Origin: Thiobacillus thioparus DSM 505
GTDB taxonomy: Bacteria > Pseudomonadota > Gammaproteobacteria > Burkholderiales > Thiobacillaceae
Reading direction: 5' to 3'
Assembly (NCBI RefSeq): GCF_000373385.1
Contig: NZ_KB891330.1
Span: 1 to 64,000, forward strand
DNA length: 64,000 bases
Shown one piece after another: positions 57,207-64,000 of this stretch. Position numbers and translations under genes: made by a program. Position 1 is the first letter of the stretch, and every line of letters starts with the position of its first letter. Under the pieces are notes generated by a model. It searched no databases, had not been told where the DNA came from, and saw only the letters and a program-made list of their open reading frames with translations.

Positions 57207-58171
57207 CCTCGTCTTTCCCGTCCCCATCACGTCAGCAAGGCCCGATCTTCATCGTCGGGGCGCCGCGTTCCGGCACCACCATGCTGCAGTACCGGCTGCG
57301 CAATCACCCGCACATTTCGCTCCCCACCGGGGAATCGCATTTCTTCATTCCGCTGTACCACAACCTGGAAAGCTTTGGCGATCTCCGCCAGGCGGACAAT
57401 ACCCGTCGCGTGCTGCAAGCCATGTATGAACAAAGCCGGGACTTTCTGGAGACCGATCTGCACGGCGTGAAATTCGATGTTGACCGGTTGACCCGAGAAC
57501 TTCATGCCGAAGGCCGGCACACGATGCCGGCGATCATATCGGGGTTGTTCGAGAAAAATGCGCGGGGCGAAGGAAAGTCCCGATGGGGCGACAAGACCCC
57601 CTATTACGTGATGCATCTGCCCAAACTACTCGAGTGGTTTCCCGATGCCCAGATCGTGCACCTGATCCGCGACGGACGCGATGTCGCCCTGTCACTGTTC
57701 GGCAGACAGCACGATTTCTCCGTGTACAACACGTATTTCGCGGCGGAATACTGGGAAAGCTACGTCGAAAAAGGCCGCGCGCTGGGCAGCCAGTTGCCGC
57801 CCCAGCAATACATGGAGTTGCGCTACGAAGATTTGCTTGCACACCCCGAAGACAGCATGCAACGGATTTGCGCGTTCCTGGGCGAACCCTACTCGGCCGA
57901 GCTGTTTGCCGTCACGTCGGTGGACGACCCAGGCAAGACCCCGCTGGTGCATGAACCCCTGAAAGCCGACAACGCGGGAAAATGGCGCAGCAAGATGACG
58001 CCAGCCCAGATCAGGGCCTTCGAAAGCGTGGCCGGCAGGACGTTGCGCGAGTTCGGCTACGACCTGATCACGCCAGGCACACCCCCCGCACTCGCCGTGA
58101 AAGCAGCTTACCGCCTGCATAACAAGGTACTGACCCGTTTCTGGAAACGTACCCGACGGGCACTCGCATGA
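57203..58171 (+). CDS. PAPS-dependent sulfotransferase
   Basis: 322 residues from GTG 57203, overlapping the upstream stop (GTGA). The 5'-phosphosulfate loop FIVGAPRSGTTMLQ and the 3'-phosphate site VHLIRDGRDVALSLF are intact, with YEDLLAHPEDSMQRICAFLGEP as the third family motif. It likely transfers sulfate from PAPS to a glycan hydroxyl or amine, or to an acceptor in this pathway. No PAPS-synthesis gene is inside the window. Confidence 0.9.
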   Translation: MTSSFPSPSRQQGPIFIVGAPRSGTTMLQYRLRNHPHISLPTGESHFFIPLYHNLESFGDLRQADNTRRVLQAMYEQSRDFLETDLHGVKFDVDRLTRELHAEGRHTMPAIISGLFEKNARGEGKSRWGDKTPYYVMHLPKLLEWFPDAQIVHLIRDGRDVALSLFGRQHDFSVYNTYFAAEYWESYVEKGRALGSQLPPQQYMELRYEDLLAHPEDSMQRICAFLGEPYSAELFAVTSVDDPGKTPLVHEPLKADNAGKWRSKMTPAQIRAFESVAGRTLREFGYDLITPGTPPALAVKAAYRLHNKVLTRFWKRTRRALA

Positions 58172-61100
58172 CCACGCTCACTATCCTCATCTGCACCCAC
58201 AACCGGGCGGATCTGCTGCAAAAGACCCTGGCGTCGCTCAACCGTGCGCGCCGCCCCGCCATGCCCGTGCGCATCCTGGTGGCGGCCAATGCCTGCAGCG
58301 ACGACACCGTGGCGCAGATGCAGGCGTACCAGGCTCGCCAGGCGACCGAAAACGGTTTGCCGCTGCAGGTGCTCGTCGTGCCCACGCCGGGAAAATCCCA
58401 TGCGCTGAATGCCGCCATCCCGACCATCGAAACCGAACTCATTGCCCTGGTGGACGACGACCACCGGGTGGATGAGAACTATTTGACGGCCATCGAACAG
58501 GCCGCTGCGGCCTGGCCGGAGGCCGGCCTGTACTGCGGAAAGATTTTGCCGGATTGGGATGGCAGCGAGCCTGCCTGGGTACACGACGACGGTCCCTATC
58601 GTATCTACCCGCTGCCGGTTCCGCGCTACGACCAGGGCGATACGCCACGGGCCGTCACGGCCGAGACCGGCCCCATACCGGGCGGCGGCAATCTAGTCGT
58701 GCGCCGACGCGTGTTTGAATTGGCCGGCCAGTTTTCCACCGAGCTGGGGCCGCACGGCCACGATCTCGGTGGTGGCGAGGACAGCGAATACGTATTGCGC
58801 GCCCTGGTGCGTGGCGAGCACTGTCAATACGCGCCGGCCATCGTGCAGTACCACTATGTCGATACGGAAAGGCTCCGGCTCGGCTATCTCCTGAAAAAAA
58901 GCTATCAGCGAACCCGTTCGACCGCCCGCCTCCGTGGCAGCGGCTCGGTTCCCTTGTACATGTGGCGCAAGCTGGCCGAGTATGGTGTCCAAAGCGCATT
59001 CAGCCTGTCGTGGGCCAAGCGGCGTTTTTACTGGGTGCGCACCGCGGCAGCCCTGGGCGAGATCCAGGGCTGCCGCGAGTCGGGGCATCGCGGCAAGCAC
59101 CTGGAACTCCCACCCGACCGTGGCATCGTGTTCACCGAATCGCTGGCCTTGTTCACCACTGTCTGCGGCCTGATCGCCTGGTTCGCCAGTGGCCAGGCGC
59201 GCTGGGCCGGCCTGCTTCCCGCCCTGGGCGTAGCCGGGATCGGCACGGCCGCCCTGCTCGCCAAATCGCTGCTCGATTTTTCGCATACCGGCCCCCGCAT
59301 TCGCGACGAGGTGCTCAAGCATTACCGCCGCTATACGCTGTTTTCGCTGGCACGCCTGACGGCCTGGGCCTTTGCACTCATGCTTTTCACCGGGGGGGCC
59401 GGCGTGCTGCTCTATTTCATGCTTGCCACGGCGACAGGCGCAGGCTGGTCGGCATGGCTGGCCGCCGTTGCCGCACTGCTCGGCATCCTCGGCGGTTTCG
59501 GACTGCAATTCATTCGCAAGCTGCGTTTCAATCCCGGACTGCTGGCGGCGTCGATGCATTACCGCATGAGCCGGCTATATCGACTCTGGCATGCCATGAC
59601 GCCGGCACGCATCGCCCGACTGCAGGCTCTGTGGATCGGCCTGATCGGGCTATTGTTCGTGGCGGCCTCCTGGCAGCTGGCGAAGGAAAATCGCGTGGCC
59701 ACCCTGATGGCCCTGTGGGCGGCCACGCTGTTCTTTGCCGGGACGATCGTGTGGGCAGGCTGGCAGCCCGAGGCACGCGCGCCGCGCAAGCGCTCTGCGC
59801 GCGCGCCAGATTCGCAGCCCAACATCCTCATGATCGGGTCCGATACGCTGCGCGCCGACCGCTTGGGTGCGCTGGGGTATCGCCGCATGCTGACGCCCCA
59901 TATCGACCGACTGGGCGAGCACGGCGCACTCTTCGCCAACTGCTATGTGCCGTGCGCGCGCACGGCACCGAGCCTGATCTCCATGCTGACCGGAACCTGG
60001 CCCCACACCCACGGCATCCGCGACAATTATGCGGATCACGAGGCCACACGGCTGAGCGTGGATGCCTTGCCCGTGTGGCTGAAACAGGTCGGCTATCGTA
60101 CCGCGGCAATCTCGGACTGGTGCGGTGCCGATATGGGAAAATTCTCTTTTGGCTTCGACTACACCGATCTGCCGGAAGACCAGTGGAACCTGAAGTACCT
60201 CATCCGCCAAGGCCCCAAGGACCTGCGGCTGTTCGTTTCCCTGTTCGTCCATAACCGGCTGGGGCGGCTGCTTCTGCCTGAGGTGTACTACCTGGGCGGG
60301 GTACCGCTCACGCAGCCGCTCGGCAAGCGTGCCCGGCGTCTGGTATCGCGCCTGGCGGAAAGCGCACAGCCGTTCTTCCTCAATGTGTTCTACTCCACCA
60401 CGCACCCCCCCTTTGCCTCGGAATGGCCGTGGTATACGCGCTTCGCCGACCCTGGCTATGGCGGCGAATCAAAATTCGCAATGGCCCGGCTCACGGACCC
60501 GTTCGAAATCATCCGGCGTCAGGGCGCACCCAGGGAGGAGTTCGATCTCGATCAGATCGTCGACTTGTACGACGGCTGCGTGGCGGAATTCGACGACGAA
60601 GTCGGCAAGATGCTGGCGCACCTGGAGGTCTGCGGCCTGGCCGACAATACGATCATCGTCGTCTACTCAGACCATGGCATGGAGTTTTTCGAACACGACA
60701 CCTGGGGACAGGGCAATTCCGCCGTTGGCGATTTCAGTCCGCGCATTCCGCTCGTCATCCGCGCCCCCGGCCGCCCGGCACGCGGCACGGTGGATCAGGT
60801 GGTGCGCTCGATCGATCTTGCGCCCACGCTACTTGAACTCGTCGGCGCACCGCCCGTCGCCAGCGTGGACGGGATATCGCTCGCAGGCTGCATGAAGCTG
60901 GACGGCGACTGTCCCGAACTCGACGCCTTCAATGAAACCGGCATCTGGATCGCGCATATTCCCGGCCTGCCGGATGCGCACCTGCGCTATCCCAACCTGC
61001 TGGAACTGATGGAGGTGCCGGATCGCGCCAGCGGCGCCCTGGCGATCAAGTCCGAATACTGCAACGCCATCCTCGACGCGAAGGATCGCATGATCCGAAG

Positions 61101-61281
61101 CGGCCGCTGGAAACTGGTTTACCAGCCGCTCGAGACAGGCCATGTGCTCAGTCTGTTCGACCTGGAAACCGACCCCGCCTGCCAGCACGACGTGTCGGCG
61201 CACCATCCGCAGGTGAAGGCGGATTTATGGGCCCGGTTGCAGGCCTTCGTCCAGGCGTCGCGACAGCACGCCCGTCCTTGA
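58168..61281 (+). CDS. Glycosyltransferase 2 - membrane - sulfatase-fold fusion protein
   Basis: 1037 residues. N-terminal GT2 domain (1 to about 300) with LTILICTHNRADLLQKTL, VDDDH (metal site, D96-D98) and GGGEDSEYVLRAL. A middle part (about 320-530) holds roughly six hydrophobic segments. The C-terminal domain (about 550-1037) is of the alkaline phosphatase/sulfatase superfamily: metal Asp D559 in NILMIGSDTLRADRLG, APSLISMLTGTWPHTHGI, and YSDHGMEFFEHDTWGQG with D835-H836. The nucleophile position is Thr599 (TAPS), not Cys or Ser, resembling LTA synthase or EptA transferases more than formylglycine sulfatases. It overlaps the sulfotransferase as ATGA. Confidence 0.82.
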   Translation: MTTLTILICTHNRADLLQKTLASLNRARRPAMPVRILVAANACSDDTVAQMQAYQARQATENGLPLQVLVVPTPGKSHALNAAIPTIETELIALVDDDHRVDENYLTAIEQAAAAWPEAGLYCGKILPDWDGSEPAWVHDDGPYRIYPLPVPRYDQGDTPRAVTAETGPIPGGGNLVVRRRVFELAGQFSTELGPHGHDLGGGEDSEYVLRALVRGEHCQYAPAIVQYHYVDTERLRLGYLLKKSYQRTRSTARLRGSGSVPLYMWRKLAEYGVQSAFSLSWAKRRFYWVRTAAALGEIQGCRESGHRGKHLELPPDRGIVFTESLALFTTVCGLIAWFASGQARWAGLLPALGVAGIGTAALLAKSLLDFSHTGPRIRDEVLKHYRRYTLFSLARLTAWAFALMLFTGGAGVLLYFMLATATGAGWSAWLAAVAALLGILGGFGLQFIRKLRFNPGLLAASMHYRMSRLYRLWHAMTPARIARLQALWIGLIGLLFVAASWQLAKENRVATLMALWAATLFFAGTIVWAGWQPEARAPRKRSARAPDSQPNILMIGSDTLRADRLGALGYRRMLTPHIDRLGEHGALFANCYVPCARTAPSLISMLTGTWPHTHGIRDNYADHEATRLSVDALPVWLKQVGYRTAAISDWCGADMGKFSFGFDYTDLPEDQWNLKYLIRQGPKDLRLFVSLFVHNRLGRLLLPEVYYLGGVPLTQPLGKRARRLVSRLAESAQPFFLNVFYSTTHPPFASEWPWYTRFADPGYGGESKFAMARLTDPFEIIRRQGAPREEFDLDQIVDLYDGCVAEFDDEVGKMLAHLEVCGLADNTIIVVYSDHGMEFFEHDTWGQGNSAVGDFSPRIPLVIRAPGRPARGTVDQVVRSIDLAPTLLELVGAPPVASVDGISLAGCMKLDGDCPELDAFNETGIWIAHIPGLPDAHLRYPNLLELMEVPDRASGALAIKSEYCNAILDAKDRMIRSGRWKLVYQPLETGHVLSLFDLETDPACQHDVSAHHPQVKADLWARLQAFVQASRQHARP

Positions 61282-62055
61282 TCAATCCGGGCAGAAACGG
61301 CAGTAGGGATTGGTCGGCGAGCCGATTTTAGGCGGCGCTGCAGGCGCCTCGGCGGGAGACGGCGGCGCGCTGTCGGCCGACTCGACGGGCGGCGTGGAAC
61401 CCGCATCGGGTGTCGGTGCGGCGTCTGGGCCCACTTGAACGGCAACCGGCGCGGGCTCGACAGGGGCCGGGTAGGGCAGCTTGCCGCCCAGTTCGGTATA
61501 GCGCCGTTGCAGGCTCTTGGCGTCGGGATTGTGACGCAGGCCCTCGGTGACGGTCTCCAGTGCCTTGGCACGATTCTTCTGCTGGCTGTACATGTCTGCC
61601 AGCGTCATGTAGGCACGGGGCTGTTTCGGATCCGCTTCGATCGCTTTCATCAGATCCCCGACCGCTTCGCCCGACCGCTTCATCATTGACAGGGCAATGC
61701 CGCGATTCATGAGGATTTCGGGGCGCAGCGAAAAATCCGGGTGGGTATGGGCAAGCATGTAATCGAAATTTCGCAGCGCCGCTTCCAGCGTGCCCTGCCG
61801 GTCCTTGTTGGACGACCCCATGCCGCGCGCCCGGTTCACAAAATTGAGTCCGGCACAGTAATGATGGACGTGCATGAAATCGGATCCCATGGAATCCCGC
61901 CAACTCTTGAACGCCTCCGATTTTTCATCGAAACGCGCCGCACAATAAGGTGGGAGCGTGGTCATCTCCGCCGGGCTTGGCTTCCATTCCGCCGCAGCGG
62001 GCAGGGCCATGACAAGTCCTGTCAGTCCCAGCATCAACTTGGTGAGCGTCTTCAT
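61282..62055 (-). CDS. Exported TPR protein with Pro/Ala-rich C-terminus
   Basis: 257 residues from ATG 62055 (AAAGGA 6 nt upstream). Signal peptide MKTLTKLMLGLTGLVMALPAAA. An N-terminal part with YCAARFDEK and HHYCAGLNFVNRARG is followed by TPR-like repeats (ALRNFDYMLAHTHPDFSLRPEILMNRGIAL; AYMTLADMYSQQKNRAKALETVTEGL). A Pro/Ala-rich region and a terminal CRFCPD follow. Its stop abuts the fusion-protein stop with no spacer. Role unknown; glycan secretion or assembly is plausible by context. Confidence 0.85.
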   Translation of the reverse strand: MKTLTKLMLGLTGLVMALPAAAEWKPSPAEMTTLPPYCAARFDEKSEAFKSWRDSMGSDFMHVHHYCAGLNFVNRARGMGSSNKDRQGTLEAALRNFDYMLAHTHPDFSLRPEILMNRGIALSMMKRSGEAVGDLMKAIEADPKQPRAYMTLADMYSQQKNRAKALETVTEGLRHNPDAKSLQRRYTELGGKLPYPAPVEPAPVAVQVGPDAAPTPDAGSTPPVESADSAPPSPAEAPAAPPKIGSPTNPYCRFCPD

Positions 62056-62086
62056 CGCACGTCCTTTCTCTGTCATCTCGATTCCG

Positions 62087-62950
62087 TCATGCCGACCGTA
62101 TTTCCCGAATGGCCAGCCAGTCAAACAGGGTATTCAATCCGCGCCAATCCAGCTTGAGCACATCCGGGTAACGGGGGTACAGGTCGCGCACATGAAATGG
62201 CAGTGCAGTGAACCCGGCAGGCTGGATGGCCCGCCCCAGCATCTTGTTCTGATACCCCCGCACGCTGTAGCGCACGCGCCGCCGGAAGTATTTTTTCCAT
62301 TCGCGCGGAAGCCAGGGCGACACCGAATCGAATGCGAACCCGGCCGCGCGGGCCACGACCACCCGATTGTTGTCCCAGCGGGTGTCGCCCTGCAAATCCC
62401 ATTTCAGCATCGCGCCCATCAGCGCATCTTCGCCTATGGTGCCGACAGGCATTTTGATGGCCTGGGCACGGATGCGTTCCACGAAGCTTCCCCGCAAGCC
62501 GTATAAATTGCCTGCTACGCCATTGTCCCGGAGCATGTCGCGTTGGAACGCTGCGACGCCGCGACCGCTTTGCGGCAATGCCGACACGCCGTTTGCCTGG
62601 GGATGCTGCGCCAGTGCCTGCACCATGGCGTCCAGCGAGCCGGCAACCGCACGCACGTCGCCATCGATGAAAAAACAGGGCGTCTCCGTACACACGGCAA
62701 TCTCATGCACGAATACGTTCCAGGCGTTGGCCTTGTCACCCAATGCGATCGACACGAGGTGGACATGGGGGTGATCCGCCGCATATTCGCGTACCAGCGC
62801 TTCGGTCCGGTCGGTGCAGGCATTGGCCAGCACATGGCAGGTGAGCGGATGCGTCGCGGCAACCTGCAGGCTGTCGAGGCAGGCGATGATGTTGCGCGCT
62901 TCGTTATGGGCAAAAACGGCGACGGGCCAAGGGTATATGGTAGCTGTCAT
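62087..62950 (-). CDS. Family 2 glycosyltransferase
   Basis: 287 residues. VAVFAHNEARNIIACLDSL, CHVLANACTDRTEALVREYA and CFFIDGDVRAVAGSLDAMV (DGD metal site) define a GT2 enzyme. WDLQGDTRWDNNRVVVARAAGFAFDS and KYFRRRVRYSVRGYQNKMLGR follow. It lies 9 bp downstream of the GT4 gene and 31 bp upstream of the TPR gene, in one transcript. Substrate unknown. Confidence 0.88.
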   Translation of the reverse strand: MTATIYPWPVAVFAHNEARNIIACLDSLQVAATHPLTCHVLANACTDRTEALVREYAADHPHVHLVSIALGDKANAWNVFVHEIAVCTETPCFFIDGDVRAVAGSLDAMVQALAQHPQANGVSALPQSGRGVAAFQRDMLRDNGVAGNLYGLRGSFVERIRAQAIKMPVGTIGEDALMGAMLKWDLQGDTRWDNNRVVVARAAGFAFDSVSPWLPREWKKYFRRRVRYSVRGYQNKMLGRAIQPAGFTALPFHVRDLYPRYPDVLKLDWRGLNTLFDWLAIREIRSA

Positions 62951-62959
62951 GGATACGGC

Positions 62960-64000
62960 TCAGGACCGGGTTGTTGTCATGTTCAGTTGGCGGGTTTTCT
63001 CTGCCACCCGCTCCCAGGAGAATTCGCGTTCCACCCGCTGCAATGCGCGCTGACCCCAATCACGGGTCAAGTCCGGCTGCGTCAGCAGGCTGCGCAAACC
63101 GTCTGCCACGGCATCGACCGACGTGCCATCCACCCGCAGCCCCGTCTCCCCATGCAGGACCGCCGAGCCCGTGCCGCCGGCCAGACCGGCCAGGCTCGGC
63201 TTGCCGCAGGCGGCCGCCTCGATGAAGACCATGCCGAAACCCTCATTGTCGCCGTTGATCTCGCGGTTGGGCATGGCAAATATATCGCAGGCATTCTGCC
63301 AGCGCGGCAGATCCGCTTCCCTGACCGAGCCGATGCGATGAACCACGCCCGTCAAGCCAAGGTCATGGATCAATCCGTCCAGATAATCGGCATCCTCGCC
63401 TATCCCGCCAATGACATAACGCAGCGGCATCCCTTCGGCATGCAGTCGCCCCACGGCCCGGATCATCTGGTCGAAGCCCTTGCGACGCGACAGCCTGCCG
63501 ACCGAGAACAGCAGTTTCTCGTCCGCGCCGATCCCCAGGCTCTCGCGCAAACCGGTGGCATCCAGGCCCGGCCGGAATACCGAGACGTCGACACCGGGAT
63601 AGATCAGCGTGATGCGAGCCGGGTCGACGCCCATGTCCCGCAAGGTGTCGCGCGTATGGTCGCTGTTGGCGACGACCCGGTCGGCATGGCGCAGGGCGAA
63701 CCGCATCGCCCTGAATTTCCGGCCACTCCCCCAGCTGGTGAGTTCTTCGCCATGGGCATAGATGGCCACCGGCCTGAACGTCAGGCGCGCCACACCCCAT
63801 GCCACCAGCCCTTCCGGCAGCGCACGGAAGGCATGCACGGCATCGAAGCGGTGCGTGAACGCCAACCGCAGTGAGCGGAAGAAGAAACGGGCGTACATCG
63901 CGAGCGATTCGGGACGCAGCCATGCCACACGTCTGAGGCTCAGGCGGTGGATCGTATTGGGATGCGCCGCATCCACTGCCATGGCGCCAGGGACGTCGGC
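62960..64000 (-). CDS. GT4-family glycosyltransferase (runs off window end)
   Basis: At least 346 residues of the C-terminal part are inside the window. The frame stays open beyond ATG 63982 through (A)DVPGAM to the edge, so the real start is outside. KLLFSVGRLSRRKGFDQMIRAV, IGGIGEDADYLDGLI, FAMPNREINGDNEGFGMVFIEAAACGKPSLAGLAGGTGSAV give the GT4 (GT-B) donor site with EGFGMVFIEA. Substrate unknown. Confidence 0.93.
   Translation of the reverse strand, partial: ADVPGAMAVDAAHPNTIHRLSLRRVAWLRPESLAMYARFFFRSLRLAFTHRFDAVHAFRALPEGLVAWGVARLTFRPVAIYAHGEELTSWGSGRKFRAMRFALRHADRVVANSDHTRDTLRDMGVDPARITLIYPGVDVSVFRPGLDATGLRESLGIGADEKLLFSVGRLSRRKGFDQMIRAVGRLHAEGMPLRYVIGGIGEDADYLDGLIHDLGLTGVVHRIGSVREADLPRWQNACDIFAMPNREINGDNEGFGMVFIEAAACGKPSLAGLAGGTGSAVLHGETGLRVDGTSVDAVADGLRSLLTQPDLTRDWGQRALQRVEREFSWERVAEKTRQLNMTTTRS

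Noticed and set aside
47248-64000. Exosortase, PEP-CTERM proteins, polymerase or initiating sugar transferase
   Set aside because: I looked for these because of the sigma-54 site and glycan genes, but no matching proteins or VPEP-type C-termini were seen.

Overview
The window reads as a chromosome segment of a GC-rich betaproteobacterium, most likely a Nitrosomonadales/Thiobacillaceae-type organism. This is inferred from gene order and protein character (tRNA-Tyr/Gly/Thr-tuf, ispE-tRNA-Gln-prs-rplY-pth-ychF, bioBFHCD beside comF, cbb3 and aa3-type oxidase clusters in tandem), not from a database search. Coding density is very high, with many 1-14 nt start/stop overlaps, and I see no insertion sequence, CRISPR array or phage gene.

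Layout. 1-786: start of tuf and three tRNAs behind a consensus sigma-70 promoter. 815-7.5 kb: translation, nucleotide and envelope housekeeping (ychF, pth, rplY, prs, tRNA-Gln, ispE, lolB, a TPR lipoprotein). 7.6-12 kb: a MacAB/TolC-like tripartite exporter. 12.2-15.3 kb: mutM, a dynamin-like GTPase and a ferredoxin. 15.3-19 kb: coaD, rsmD and a pair of M16 peptidases. 19.1-22.7 kb: ftsY-ftsE-ftsX and rpoH; rpoH is preceded by a perfect CIRCE operator and followed by a perfect 48-bp palindrome. 22.7-38.7 kb: a respiratory island with ccoNOQP, ccoG, an extended ccoH, ccoS, a 35-residue membrane microprotein, SCO, an Rrf2 regulator, heme O/A synthases, SURF1, and an aa3-type oxidase whose subunit II carries a fused cytochrome c domain. 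38.8-43.7 kb: the biotin operon (bioB, F, H, C, D). 43.7-47.2 kb: comF, a frameshifted rhodanese remnant, dgt and aroB.

47.3-64 kb is an accessory exopolysaccharide/surface-glycan region. A sequence matching the sigma-54 -24/-12 consensus lies just upstream of a mostly tightly packed forward gene run: a glycosyltransferase, a pyruvyltransferase-like protein, a small orphan protein, a methyltransferase, a flippase, a deacetylase, three family 2 glycosyltransferases, a second deacetylase-like protein, a sulfotransferase, and a 1037-residue protein fusing a family 2 glycosyltransferase, several membrane helices and a sulfatase/phosphotransferase-fold domain with Thr where the sulfatase formylglycine Cys would be. 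A reverse-strand group (TPR protein, two more glycosyltransferases, the last running off the window) meets it tail to tail. Together these genes look able to assemble, flip and decorate (deacetylate, methylate, sulfate, perhaps phospho-modify) a glycan. No polymerase, initiating transferase or exosortase is inside the window. The strongest candidates for something undescribed are the glycosyltransferase-sulfatase fusion beside the sulfotransferase, the cbb3-linked microprotein, and the CIRCE-controlled rpoH with a very short leader.
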